Part shown: positions 33,125 through 44,700 of the stretch, in pieces
Numbering within the stretch: the first letter of the stretch is position 1
How the letters are laid out: the number at the start of each line of letters is the position of its first letter
Assembly (NCBI GenBank): GCA_949592205.1
Contig: CATIUR010000001.1
Span: 264,394,250-264,458,249 of the forward strand
DNA: 64,000 nt
Source: Helichrysum umbraculigerum
Lineage: Eukaryota; Streptophyta; Magnoliopsida; Asterales; Asteraceae
Direction: 5' to 3'
The notes under the pieces: generated by a model
Seen by the model: the letters and a program-made list of their open reading frames with translations, nothing else
Database searches by the model: none
Told to the model about the DNA's origin: nothing
Program-made: the position numbers and the translations under genes

Positions 33125-35622
33125 TGTGACACCCCCAAATTTGATGATTTGCGGAAGCTTGATTTGGGTGTCACTAATCAATATACAAAGCACATAAGAT
33201 ATAATGAACGACCACTATATGCGTCGTTTTAAACTTGTATAGATAAAGTAAATGTTTACATCAAAAGAATTTACATTAGCTCGGTTCCTGAAATTGAGAG
33301 ATTACATAGCATAATTACTTTTACAAAATATAATAATGCAATCCAATCTCTAGTTGTATGTATGCTGACTCGAGCTAATAGTTCCTGCTTGTGCAGCCAA
33401 CCTACTGCGGGGTACCTGTGATAAATACTAAAATGGGTCAGCGAAAACGCTGGTGAGCTCACAGGTTTGTATGTCAATGTATAGTTGCAAGAACCGCAAG
33501 ATTTATATTGAATTTAAAATGCAATTAAGCAAAATAAAAGTTATACTGTCCATGAGCACATAGTCTGAGCTTAACTTGATTTGTCAGGCCCAATTAAGGA
33601 AACCTAACTTGAAATGCCTCCTACGAGTGCCTAATCAACACTCGTCTTCCCAAATGCTAATACATCCGTTTGACCGGTTAGTGCGTGCTAACCCGGATGA
33701 GGATTGTCAATCCCATATGATATCATATACTAACATTCACGCTATAAATACTAGAGACTATGCTTATGGAGGACTTTAAATTGATTAGCTTGAAACTCAT
33801 GTAGTATTTGAAGTTTGGCACTTGCGTTCTACTTGTAAAACAAAATCGAGTAGTAATATCACACCCCTAGTTGTAAAGCAGTGAAAATGGGGCTATGAAA
33901 CTCACCTGAGTCTTGAAGTGTTAATTTAATAAGCTCGAAGTAATTAGTTGTGAGTTGGTGTCCAAAGACTTGAAACCTGAATGTGTCCACGACACTTGAA
34001 TTGTTATTAATTGTACAGATATCCCAAAGGACTACCTTTGTAGTTGTTATACAACTATGTATATATATGTCCAAATTACTACGATTTGGTTGATTGAGTA
34101 GTTACAAGTTATTACGACTTGTTTGACTGACTTGATACAAGTTACAACGACTTGTTTGATTGAATTGATACAAGTTACAACGACTTGTTTGATTTTAAGA
34201 AAAGTTGTGAAAACTTGTACGGCCCGTTGGTGATCGATGAAATTTAAATATTTCAATGTTCTCATTATGATTTGAAATGTTAACCTCGAAAAGTATGTCT
34301 CATAGTGTTTGAAAAGTCACATTGTATAGCGGTTTGAAGTTGTAATAGTTCGACACTTAGTGAAATTGTATTTTGAAATCCTGCTGTTTTATGCGACACA
34401 ATCATGCGACACTAAATGGGTTATGCGACACAAGGGTTGTGTCGCATATGAGTGCGACACAATGTCCATACGACACAAGGGTTGTGTCGCATGGATGCGA
34501 AATGCTGATTCAACAGCGACATAGTGGTTGTGTCGTATAGAAATACGACATAGTTTGCGACATAGTATACGACACAATATTGTGTCGCATGGGTTGCGAC
34601 ACTAAAGGTTTGGTACGACATAAGGTGCGACACAGAGGCTTTTATACGACACAAAGGCCAAAACACGACACAACATGCGACACAAGGCTTGTGTCGCATG
34701 GATGAACACCAGCCCAGAAAGTCCGGCTGTTTAGATTTTTCCGGCCAAAAACCCATTTCAAACCCGTTTTTAAGCCATGAAATCGTGTTCTATACTTAGT
34801 AATGGACATATACATGTTATATAACTCGTAAATATGTGAAAACAAGCTAAAACGAGAAGTTTCGGGAATTTGTCGGAAACTTACGCGTTGTCGGATTGAA
34901 AATCCGAAAAGATAGGATTGTAGATCGTAGCGTGATGGTTCCGTCTTTGTAAAAATCTTGATGATCCGAGGTCGTTTTGTATATTTATTTTGGTGATTTG
35001 TTGATTTTGGTTTGTGGTTTAGTTGAGAGAAAATTAAGAGAGGAGAGAGAGATAGAAGATGAGAAATGAAAGAAAATGAAAAAGGGAGGGGGTTTTGGTT
35101 GGGAGTTCCACTCTCGGCCTGAACCCCCGCGCTCCGTGCGGTGTTCGTTTACTCCGTCGTTTAAACGTTAAATATTTATTTTCTATGTTTTAATATACGT
35201 TTTAAAATACGAATAATTACTCAGTATTTTTGTTAAAGCATTTGACTAAACATTTAATAATTACATTATAAATGGTGATTTGTCTTATTTTGTTTGCGCA
35301 TTTACATTTTATTCGCGTATACATCAATTGTGTAGTAAAAATTTGGATACGAAATATCATATTAAATAATATTCTAAATAAAATTGAGTTATTAAATAAT
35401 ATTTGTATTACCTAATAAAATTGTTCACCAACGTCCGTATTTATTGTATCGAAATTCATTCGATTTGAGACTTGTACGATTTAAACAAACCGCATAATTG
35501 TAGATATATATTCAACAATATATATGATAATTGATACATTAATTAGCCTAACACAGAACTAATTACATGTATTAAAGCTTGATTAGGCACTAAATTCTAG
35601 TCCTAAATTGACGGGTGTCACA
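33125..35622 (-). repeat. 5' LTR of element A
   Basis: 2498 bp, nearly identical to 25712-28209; word array at 34392-34698. Confidence 0.94.
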
Positions 35623-38600
35623 GTCACACCCCCTAATTCTGGTTGCGGAAGCGAATCGGGTCGGGGCGTGACTAATCAATAACTAAAGCACAAGATATAT
35701 AGTAAACGACTCTAAATGAGACGTTTTAGAAAATACATTGCAATACAGTATATTACATAAGTTTTCAAAAGTAATAAGTCATAAAGATACATCATTAATG
35801 AGTTCGCAAATTTATTCTAAAGATTTTAGTTACATAATCATAGTACAAAAGATAATGCTAGTAAAATCTTCATAAGTGTGTATGCATGCGACTCGTACTA
35901 GCTTAGCATATAAGTAGATCCTGCTGGGCATCCCTACTCAAGCTGCGTACCTGAGAATGCATCACTAAAAGGGTCAACCAAAAGGTTGGTGAATCTCACA
36001 GGTTTATAGTAAGCAACAGTTTTGAACACATCAAGTAGTAAAAGTAAGTAATGATTGCACGTATGCAATAGTTTCGATATACATTGCCATGAGCAGCATA
36101 GTTGAAGCTTAACAGTAAGTAAGGGTACAATCAAGTACCTAGTAATTTTCCCTCGTGAATGCTAATCCAAAAACATTCATATGAAACGAGTAAGAAATGC
36201 CCATTTATACCTGTATGTTCGTGGTAGTGCGTGCTACCCTGGGCGGGGATTGTTAGTCCCAAATGGATCCATTTACTAGAACTCGCGCTTAAGTCGATAA
36301 CTAACAACTATGATTGAAGGGACTTCATTGGATTTAGTAAAACCCATGCAATCGATATACCAGTAAATCAGTAAGTAAATCAAGTAAGTAAGCTCGTGTG
36401 TTCGAGTAAAGCAAGCAATGCATCTCCCCCAAAATAGTAAAACGGTAAAAAGGGGCTGTGAGACTCACCTGAGTCTAGTAGTATCAAGCAGTAAATCAAG
36501 CAATGAGATTCTCCGAACCAGTAACCTCTAGCGTCCTAAACGCGTAAGGTTAAGTAAGTAAGTGGATATCATTAAGATTATCCATGCTAGTTGTACACTC
36601 TACTAGTTAATGTCCATTAGTCTGTTATTTGTAATTGTTCGTATTTGTAGTCTGTCGTTGTGTAAATATGGCCCATTGGTGATGGTGTGTAATAATAATT
36701 CAAGTGTTATTATTATGTATTTCATTTCGTTGTGTATTTGTAAAGTATATTTGTCATATGTTTCCGAGTTATTCCAAATATTGTATTGACGTTAAATCAA
36801 GTATATTGTGATATTGTCTTGTTTGAAAAGTCGTTTACGCGAAGTTAGTGTTGAACTCTATTCATGAGACAATAAGGATTGTCGGGAATTACTATTCATG
36901 AAACAATAGTACGTTACTATTTATGAGACAATAACGATTATCGGGAATCACTATTCATGAGACAATAGCAAGTTACTATTCATGAGACAATAACGATTAT
37001 CGGGAATCACTATTCATGAGACAATAGCAAGTTACTATTCATGAGACAATAGCGATTATCGGGAATCACTATTCATGAGACAATAGCAAGTTACTATTTA
37101 TGAGACAATAGCGATCATCGGGAATCACTATTCATGAGACAATGGCAAGTTACTATTCATGAGACAATAGCGATTATCGGGCAATTTCAAGTATGAAAGT
37201 GTTAGTATTTGCGACAAAGATGCTACGACAATCGAGTTTTATACGACAATAGTGATGCGACAATAGGGTTTCGATTACTGTTCATGCGACAATCATGATT
37301 CCGACAATAGTGATGCGACAATGGATTCTCGGAACACTGTTCATGCGACAATGGTATTGTCGCAGGTCTGAGATTTCCCGTTTTTGTTTAAGTGTTCGTT
37401 TTTGTTGACTAGGTCAAACGTGTTCGGTTTGACCCAAAACTTTTAGGGAATTCTTAAATATGTTAAATAAACTTTAGAAAATTGTCGTTACGTTTTATGG
37501 TTGACCCGAAGTGTTGGTTTTATAAAATGACTAAAACAGTCCCTAAGTTTAATAGTTCCAGATTTTTACTCGGTTTCGACTCGCGATTTCACCCGTTTCT
37601 ATTCCGATTCAAGCCTAACCAAAAATCACACATGTTCTCCTAGATGTCTAGTTCATTTATGCGCTTTATGACACTTTTATATGTTCATTTACTATTTTTA
37701 ACAAAAATGGAAATCAACAGTGGTCGGATTAGGTCCAAGAACAGCTACAGCCCAAAGATTGAGCTCTACACAAAAACACGTGAATTTATGGAGATGGTCA
37801 AAGAAGAACTTTTTGTAGAGGACATCCATCGGAGATTTCGGTATAAGATTCATGTGTTGATTCATCCTAGAACTCAAGATATGGTCTCGAGAAGGAGGCG
37901 GATGTTCCTGTCCGTCGGAACAGTAACACGCACCTTAACAGAAATATTATTTTAAAATAGCAAACGAAGTCGAAATGTTACGAAATTGGTGTCGTTGTAA
38001 AGCTAACATCACGAACTACATTTTAGGCTTAAGATTCGTTCATTTTTATATTGAAATCATTTTTATATAATTCGTTGAATTGGGTTATTTTTCAGGACAA
38101 CAAGTATATCTCATGATTTCGAGTTTAAAAACATGTTTCGGTTTAAGTTTTGGACATTATCTTGTTGGATAAACTAACTAACATGTAAATACATATAATA
38201 CAAGTAAAATAATTGAGTCATGAAGTTCTTACAATAGTTGTATGAAGAAACGAAGACGGTAGAAATACTCCTTGCTTTCCCGCGATCGTTTTGATGTCTT
38301 CAACTTCGTTTTTCGCCACGTAATGAGGTGATGACTAGTGGTGGTTTATGGTGGTGTTAGGGAGGTTTCTTGATCAGATTTTAGAGGGAGAAGTAGAGAG
38401 AATATGGGGGTTAGAGAGAGAGTGATTGGTTGAAATGGATGCATGATTTAAGGATCATGTTTGTGTTTAAGGTCAAGAGCATGATCCACAAATTGTGGGT
38501 TATGTCTTGACTGATTTTCAGTTGGGGTGGGGCCCACAAAGGTGTGGGCTTTACCCAAACTCGTTCCCAAGGTCGTGCTCCGTGCGGTGTTCGTTTACTC

Positions 38601-39196
38601 GGTCGTTTCGTCGTTCGTTTAATCATATAACGTTTTATAGGATACGTTTTGTTCTCGGTTTAAAGCACGATATTTAGTGTAATTAAAGTTACTAAAATAA
38701 TATTCGAGTTTTCGTTTGGTCGCCGGTCGCGAATCGTGTGTTTATTCGAATTGTGTAACGTTTTTAAACGTTATGATTATACGCGTGTAATCGCGTTATT
38801 TTTACTTGAAGTATTTTATCAAAATACTTAATAATAATTTATAAAAATATAACTTTAGTTTATTTCGTCGGTCGGGCCCGTTTCGTGCATTTTCGTCGCG
38901 TTCGGTTACGTTTTAAGCAAAACGTACGTGTTCGTTATATTATAAACATAATATAAAGTAATAATTGACGTTATTAAATACTTCCATATCATTTAATAAT
39001 AGTTTCACCAACTTCCATTTTAAGTTTCTGCGTTCTGTCAGATTCGTATATACACGATTATTAAACAATCGTTTAACGTTATTATATATATTTATATGTA
39101 TAATAATTGTACACTTCAGTAGTTTGAGTATATAATACTTGAAATAAAAGTTTAAATTTTGACCAAATTTTGGGTCATTTTTGACCGGGTGTCGCA
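35623..39196 (-). repeat. 5' LTR of element B
   Basis: Counterpart of 19819-23370. Its first base in plus orientation was separated by the insertion of element A (T + GTCAC at 25706-25711). Tandem array 36858-37181 and word array 37210-37365. A 103-codon ORF at 37644-37955 is not conserved. Confidence 0.9.
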
Positions 39197-39201
39197 ACCT
39201 T

Positions 39202-39654
39202 CTAGGGAATCGCCATCAAAATATCATTATCTTCCAACCTCCATCCGGAGGTTCGCACGTCGCTTTCTCAGATCTAACCGAATTTAGAGTGGGGACCAAT
39301 CTTGAATATCCGTGAGATCTACTGGATGGCTCAGATTAACCAAGAGGGAATCATTTGTTAGTGATCATTTGTGATTGGTCAATAAGGAATTGTAGGCCAA
39401 AGCACAACAACTATAAAAGGGTACTCACACTTCACTTTTTAGGTATGTTCATCTTCTCCACAAAAACCCTAATTCCTTACTCTCAATTTCACCATTAAAA
39501 CTCAGAACCTTACTCTCACGCCGGAGGTGGTTCGCATGGTTCATCCCTGTGCTCCACTGTAAGGCAGTGTTTCCATTTGTGCTGCAGGAACACTCTGATC
39601 GGAAATATTTAGCTGGAAGCCATAGAATTAAGCACTTGTGCGGTTGGACGTACA
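39202..39654 (+). repeat. Right part of the Tat 3' LTR
   Basis: The last 164 bases match 1-164. A plausible promoter, ACTATAAAAGG, lies near 39410-39420. Flanking bases after the LTR are ATCAT. Confidence 0.85.
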
Positions 39655-40235
39655 ATCATGGATCATCATCATATGTCTCTCGATTCAATACCCATTTTAA
39701 TTTTCTCCACCATTTCTCCAGATTCACGTCCGTTATACACATCTCCATCACAACTCTTTTCGATTTAGATGCAACCGTCGAACCAACAACGCCGGTATTG
39801 GAAACTTCAAATCGATGTTAATATATTAGGTATTTGGCGTTTTACCTTTGGTTTGTATGTATTAGCTATCAGTCTCTGTTATTTGTTTATTTATATACCT
39901 TTTTCCGTTATTCTTCATAACTGGTTTGTGTTTGAAGGGTACTATATATGAAAGATGATGAGTGAAGAATGAAGAAGTATATGAAAGAAGTGAGCAAGCT
40001 TCTCTAGATTAGACATCTTGTATAAGATTTGAAGTGTGTACTATGTAATTAGTCAATTAGTGTACATCGATTTGATTATCAATCGATTCTAATTTTGTTA
40101 GAACTGAGTTTTAATTTTTGATTTTTTGTATATTTGTATCCTGTGTACTATTTTAAATTAAATTTCTCATTTCATTATATAAATTTTTGTTTTATAGTAT
40201 TACAGATTACATATAAATACAAATAAACTTATAAA
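39655..40235. other. Intergenic, AT-rich, no gene recognised
   Basis: Short open frames at 39549-39821 and 39769-39951 have no recognisable domain and overlap the LTR edge. Confidence 0.5.
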
Positions 40236-40239
40236 GATA

Positions 40240-40629
40240 CAAAAAGTTTCCAACGAATTTTTAGTACCCTTTTGGAAGAAAATTACTCTTGAATTAGTTA
40301 TTTTAATTTATAATCAATTATACCCATGGATTTCGTTGAAAATGCGTCACTCTATATAACAGCTTTGTTACAAATTTCCAACAAATTATTTCGTTGTTAA
40401 AGTACCTTTCTTGTGTTTTTTCAAGTTAATTTTAAACTTCCGAGCAACGGATTTCCAACGGAATAATTTGTTGGAAGTATGTTAATTCCGTTGGAAAAAT
40501 TCGTCGAATTAGTTACCGACGAGGTGTTTTCTGACAGAAATTTTTCGTCGGAAATCTGTCGTTGAAAGTCATTTCAGACGAATTTCCAACGAATTCTACC
40601 GTCGCTGATGCCCTGTTTTCTAGTAGTGA
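40240..40629 (-). mobile_element. CACTA (En/Spm-like) transposon end fragment
   Basis: Ends …CCTGTTTTCTAGTAGTG, the reverse complement of a CACTACTAGAAAACAGG terminus typical of plant CACTA elements. It is preceded by many subterminal copies of TTCCAACGRA and TTCGTCGGAA words in both orientations. I did not find the other terminus or a transposase. Confidence 0.65.
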
Positions 40630-40794
40630 TCAAAGTACCATTCACAACTAAATATAAATATTTATGCATTTATCAACCGTGAAAATAGTATATCTAATAT
40701 TTAGCTATGAGTTACTTTTTACATATAAGTACTTTGCACTACACGGCATGGCGCATATATAAGGAGCATTTTACAAAAGAGATCAACGAGATGT

Positions 40795-40807
<13 letters not shown>

Positions 40808-40833
<26 letters not shown>
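40808..40833. repeat. (TA)n microsatellite at a Helitron terminus
   Basis: A TA run directly abuts the CTAG end at 40834. Confidence 0.9.
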
Positions 40834-40834
<1 letters not shown>

Positions 40835-40875
40835 TAGCAGGTAACCCGTGCGATGCAACGGAGATAAATTTGAAA
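40834..40875 (-). mobile_element. Helitron 3' terminus (minus orientation)
   Basis: On the minus strand: CCGTTGCATCGCACGGG stem-loop, then TTACCTG and CTAG, with T following. This is the 3' hairpin plus CTRR terminus of Helitrons. The stem has a mismatch. The 5' end lies to the right but was not identified; 40876-41313 is probably Helitron interior. Confidence 0.6.
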
Positions 40876-41312
40876 TCGGTAGAAAAAGTGGTTCACTGTT
40901 GAGATACTGATTCAAATGATACGTGTTAAATCAAATATACAACGGTACACGCTTTTGTCTTTATAGATAATATTGAGTTTCTTTAAATATTTGATATGTG
41001 TTTAATATAAAATTATGTGAGTTAGTTGTACCTTGTGTATATATAGTATTTGTATTCTGCAAGTGTTATATGAGTTGTACCTTGTGCATGTATAGTGTTT
41101 TTAGGTATTTAAGAGAGCGAATATTGTATGTATTATAAGGAATGTATATGTAGATGTAGATATAGGAAGCGGACTTATATCTTCCAATTTCAAAATTAAA
41201 ATCTAATTAACAAATCACAGTATAGTATTTAATTCATTATTTTTTAATGAAATTTTAATTTAATAAAAGGATATTGTACGTTTTAAGGACTATTTATTAT
41301 TATTTTATATTT

Positions 41313-41313
<1 letters not shown>

Positions 41314-41366
<53 letters not shown>
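41314..41366. repeat. (TAA)n microsatellite
   Basis: About 17 uninterrupted units. Confidence 0.95.
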
Positions 41367-42043
41367 TTAGTAATAGAATTTTACGATTGGCGTTCAAATA
41401 TAATTATGATCGGACAAGGATCTTGCAATTTTTAAATTAATTGATTAAAAGAAATAAATTATATAAATAAACAAATTGTTATTCGAGAGTCCTATAACTT
41501 CTATATATGTAAAGTATGAAATATTATCAATAATAACTTGTATAAAAACATGCTTAGAAATTTTCAACTATAGAATGTTTCTATAATTTATTAAGAAAAC
41601 TAGACAGAAGACTCCCTAACTTACAAGATGTAAGCAAAAGGGACCACAAAGACAAACGAAAAGAAATACATGGCAATAAAATAACAAATGATCCAGTAAC
41701 ATGATCCAACAATAGCAGACCAGATGATTCAAATAACCAAATGACACCCTCTTGAAAACACATCTTGAAAGAGAGATGGGATCATGAGAGTACATGAATT
41801 ATGAAAAGTATGAAAGTATCAATTGGAGGGTGTCATTTGTACAAAAAGAATACAAAACCCATTTATCCCCTAACTTAAATATCTCACAAACGACAAATTG
41901 AAAAATTATGAAAATTGCACCATTAGATTCAGCGTTTGATCATCTTCGATTTGCCGTCCATCAAGGCATACTTTCGACGAATTTTTTTTTCCACGTTTTT
42001 TGGTGGGTTTTACAATTTACTAACACATGTGTTAAAGTGTTGC
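41367..42043. other. Intergenic, no gene recognised; small inverted repeat
   Basis: A 13-bp perfect inverted pair AAATGACACCCTC / GAGGGTGTCATTT sits near 41738 and 41827. A 60-codon minus-strand frame at 41581-41763 ends with AATAAA-like sequence but has no recognisable domain. Confidence 0.5.
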
Positions 42044-42149
42044 GTTTAGGGTTTAGGGTTTAGGGGTTAGGGTTTAGAGTTTGGGTTTTGGGGTTTCGAA
42101 GGGTTTGGGGTTTAGGGGTTAGGGTTTAGGGTTTGGGTTTTGGGGTTTC
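42044..42149 (+). repeat. Interstitial telomere-like repeat (TTTAGGG-type)
   Basis: About 14 degenerate units of TTTAGGG, with variants TTAGGGG, TTTGGGG and TTTTGGGG, in two blocks separated by TTTCGAAGGG. The perfect unit is the usual plant telomere repeat. Confidence 0.85.
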
Positions 42150-42204
42150 TCCGAAAATATTTTCATAAATATTACATCCTAGATAAACCTATCAAATAGT
42201 TTAT

Positions 42205-42580
42205 GGGGAAGGTTCAAGTAGGAACATTTGTTATGGTAGGAACGGTATGAACGAACATAAAGATTAAATTATGTTTGTAATAAAAAATTTATATCAAAAT
42301 TCTTAGAATTGTGTGCTCTTTTATATGAAAATTTTTTTTTAAAAAAAAATATGTGATACACATCATAAAAAATTTAGAACATAAAAGGCTGTGATACACA
42401 ACTTTAATTTGTGTATCATATATTTTTTATTTTTTTAATCGATCTAATATTAAAGAGGATAAAATTCTAATAATTTTGGCATATTTTTTTATTTTTTTGC
42501 AAAAATTGTACATATGTTGAATTTAAAAGTAAAAAAAAGTCATTCCTACCATAAGAAATGATTCTAAAATAACCTTCCCC
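42205..42580. mobile_element. MULE-type MITE, 376 bp
   Basis: The 10-bp target duplication AATAGTTTAT (42195-42204 and 42581-42590) is exact. The terminal inverted repeat begins GGGGAAGGTT and continues imperfectly for about 40 bp (…TTATGGTAGGAA). A target duplication of 9-10 bp and these TIRs indicate Mutator-like transposition. The interior is AT-rich and non-coding. Confidence 0.85.
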
Positions 42581-42590
42581 AATAGTTTAT

Positions 42591-43148
42591 ATCTTTAACA
42601 TGAGTATTTTTATAGATTTATTATTAACTTAATCGTAAAACTAATGATTAGTTACTTTTTCCATCTATTATTTGTTACGTCGATCTTAATTACCGCTATC
42701 TTAATTGCTTTGTTTGTGAGAAGAAAAAAGATAAGTAACATCCAATATTTTACTATTTACATGTTTAATAATAAAATAATATATAAGATTACAGTTTATT
42801 ATTTATTCTACAAGGAACATTACGACCATGATGCAATTTAAGATTAATATGACACCAACAATATTAATATGTTTTATATACATACTTTTTAAAATAAATA
42901 AGGTCATACTACATTACATATCTTTTTTTATTTGTATATAAACGATAGAATCTTATTATATACATTAACAAACAAATACAAACTCAACGGGCCGTATGTA
43001 TACATGAGTTTAAAGATTAGTAATATTATAAAACGTACATTCGAAAGATTAAATTGGTATTTTATTTGTCAAGTAATATAAATTTTGATCGGACAATTGC
43101 TCAATCGACGTCACAAAAATTGTTGACAAGGTAGTCATGTCGATTAAA
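42591..43148. other. Intergenic AT-rich sequence
   Basis: No gene, RNA or repeat recognised. Confidence 0.5.
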
Positions 43149-43149
43149 A

Positions 43150-43692
43150 AATGGATATGTATTTGTAGATGTATACAACTTTAGTAAAAAGTCTATAATA
43201 TGTATCCGACAATACTTTTATGGTATGTATCAAACTTTCAAATATCTCTATTGTATGTATTAGATGGTAGTTTTGATGATGTGTTATCACGGAGTGAAAA
43301 CCAGTGGCACGGCCTCCGTTGATGGGGATTTTTCCTCATGTCTTGCTTTACTTCATGAGTTTTTTTCATCTCTTTTACGGTCCTCGCAGTTAAGGTACTA
43401 GGAAGAGTCTAGATTGTGTCTTATGTTGTTTATCTAGATTGTTGGTGTTTCTTTTTGGCTTTCTAGCGCCTTGCTAGTTGGCCTTCCTTTAATAATAATT
43501 TATGCTGTTAAAAAAAAAAGTTATATGGATGACACGTGACACATTTTAGAAATGATACGTCATCGAAAATACCGTCCAATACATATAATAGAGGTTTTTG
43601 AAAGTTGAATACATACAATAAAAGTGTTATAAGTTTGATACATAATATAAATTTTTTACTAAAGTTGAATACATTTACAAATACTTACGTCA
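43150..43692. mobile_element. Fold-back element with about 135-bp imperfect arms
   Basis: The left arm (about 43154-43282) and right arm (about 43555-43690) are inverted copies; shared words include GTATTTGTAGATGTAT-like, CAACTTTAGTAAAAA, CTTTTATNGTATGTAT and CTCTATTNTATGTATT. No target duplication was resolved. A LINE tail sits in the loop. Confidence 0.65.
43288..43519 (+). mobile_element. LINE 3'-end fragment with poly(A)
   Basis: Ends in ten A residues and is flanked by GTTAT (43283-43287 and 43520-43524). The sequence (…TTGGCTTTCTAGCGCC…, AATAATAATTTATG before the A run) looks like a plant LINE 3' untranslated region. No coding part remains. Confidence 0.5.
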
Positions 43693-43699
43693 TTAAAAA

Positions 43700-44390
43700 A
43701 CTAATAATAAGATACATGAAGAATATATTTAGCATGTCTATAATTCAAAGCTCGTAAAGTTGGTATAAATTAAAGCTCAATCTATCGAAGTAAGAAAACC
43801 ACTTATATGACAATGACCCTTCAATTCTGGCTCATCCTATCCTATATCATTAATTAGAGTGGTGTATATCTCTATCTCTATATATATATATATATATATA
43901 TCACAATAAATTATTATTGTTGCAGCTATCATTTATTTTTTATGTTGTTATGTGAAGTAGATTTTGTGACATATTAATCATCTAGGGTGCGTATTAATTA
44001 TTTTTACATAAATGCATTTTTAAGAGGAAATTATTATATATATTATATATATGTAGTATATATATTAACTATACACAAACAATGTACCATTAATTACTCA
44101 TTGTGGGCATTAATCAGGCTGCGTTTTACATTGTAAATTTGGTTTCAAACCCATACAATTAGTGTATAAGACCCGTTGTTCAATGCGTTTTAAACTTTTT
44201 AAAATGACGCGGTAACCATGGCATTTTCTTGGCCACGACTTTGGTGGTTCCATACGTGGTGCAAGAGACGGGGTTAGATGGAGAAAGTGTGAGACATTTT
44301 TTGTTACATATAATAAATCTATTAAAAATAGGTATTTGGGCTATCCACCGGAGCCGCTCCATAATTCAATGGAGCACGATCGAACCCTCA
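43700..44390. other. Intergenic, AT-rich with short TA tracts
   Basis: TA tracts near 43883-43905 and 44030-44065; no gene recognised. Confidence 0.5.
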
Positions 44391-44612
44391 CAAGGTCCAA
44401 CATTGTCGGGCAAATCACCTCCATCACATATATCACAACGTCCGAGCCAAAACTCGGACGTGTTATGCTTCAACGTTGTGGGCCACGATTGAACCCCCCA
44501 CAAAGTCCAACATCACCGGGCAAATCACCTCCATTACATATACCACAACGTCCGAGCCGAAACTTGTATGGGTTAAGGTTCAACGTTGTGGGCCATGCGC
44601 TTCATTGGTGGT
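44391..44612. repeat. Tandem duplication of about 110 bp (two copies)
   Basis: Two adjacent copies share GGGCAAATCACCTCCAT, CACAACGTCCGAGCC and CAACGTTGTGGGCCA; about 85% identical by eye. They lie beside the SINE head and may be its body. Confidence 0.75.
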
Positions 44613-44639
44613 ATGTACTTTTTATGATAAATAATACCA

Positions 44640-44700
44640 ATGACAAGTTTCGAACCCATGACCTGAAAGAAGTTATGGGCTGCCCTTACTATTAAGCTAT
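44640..44700 (-). mobile_element. tRNA-derived SINE head
   Basis: On the minus strand: TAGCTTAATAGTAAGG (A-box-like), about 30 bases, then GGTCATGGGTTCGAAACTTG (B-box GGTTCGAAA). The spacing fits an internal RNA polymerase III promoter. The body probably extends left through the duplicated segment; 3' end unresolved. Confidence 0.6.

Larger units (their letters stand above)
25712..35622 (-). mobile_element. Young chromovirus (Tekay/Del-like Ty3/gypsy) element A with gag-pol
   Basis: Two 2498-bp LTRs (25712-28209 and 33125-35622) show only a handful of differences by eye, so insertion was recent. The target duplication GTCAC lies at 25707-25711 and 35623-35627: element A landed in the last bases of the 5' LTR of element B. 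Chromodomain, initiator-Met primer site and long LTRs point to the Tekay/Del chromovirus lineage. Pol is open throughout; one frameshift in gag is the only visible lesion. Confidence 0.94.
19819..39196 (-). mobile_element. Gag-only gypsy element B (minus orientation) carrying nested element A
   Basis: Both ends carry the 5-bp duplication ACCTT (19814-19818 and 39197-39201). The 3' LTR in element orientation is 19819-23370; the 5' LTR is 35623-39196. Own internal sequence is about 2.3 kb (23371-25711): leader, a broken gag and a polypurine tract, without pol. LTRs differ by a few percent by eye, so B is clearly older than A inside it. The right terminus reads GTGTCGCA where the left reads GTGTCACA. 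Confidence 0.92.
1..39654 (+). mobile_element. Outer Tat-lineage Ty3/gypsy retrotransposon, decayed and riddled with nested insertions
   Basis: The first 164 bases recur near-identically at 39491-39654, so the window opens inside the 5' LTR and the 3' LTR ends at 39654 (…GGACGTACA in both). Own sequence is split into 1-3505, 15387-16016, 18874-19818 and 39197-39654; the rest is inserted elements with their own target duplications. Gag and RT motifs place it in the Tat lineage. Coding capacity is destroyed by many stops and frameshifts. Pol breaks off inside the RNase H region, next to an antisense ORF, so an internal deletion is likely. Removing the insertions leaves about 5 kb. The left end and the outer target duplication lie outside the window. 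Confidence 0.85.

Noticed and set aside
25706..35622. Tandem LTR-internal-LTR-internal array made by one family with LTR end …GTCACAGTGACA
   Set aside because: Defining A as 25712-35622 gives an exact GTCAC duplication and restores the B LTR end, which the tandem model does not explain.
37644..37955. 103-codon ORF inside the right LTR of B
   Set aside because: The left LTR copy has a frame-disrupting base near 21980, and there is no recognisable domain.
41581..41763. 60-codon minus-strand ORF with AATAAA-like end as a gene
   Set aside because: Short, hydrophobic composition without domain, no promoter features, and lies among transposon debris.
44640..44700. Functional tRNA gene
   Set aside because: A- and B-box-like sequences are present but the cloverleaf is not; SINE head is the better reading.
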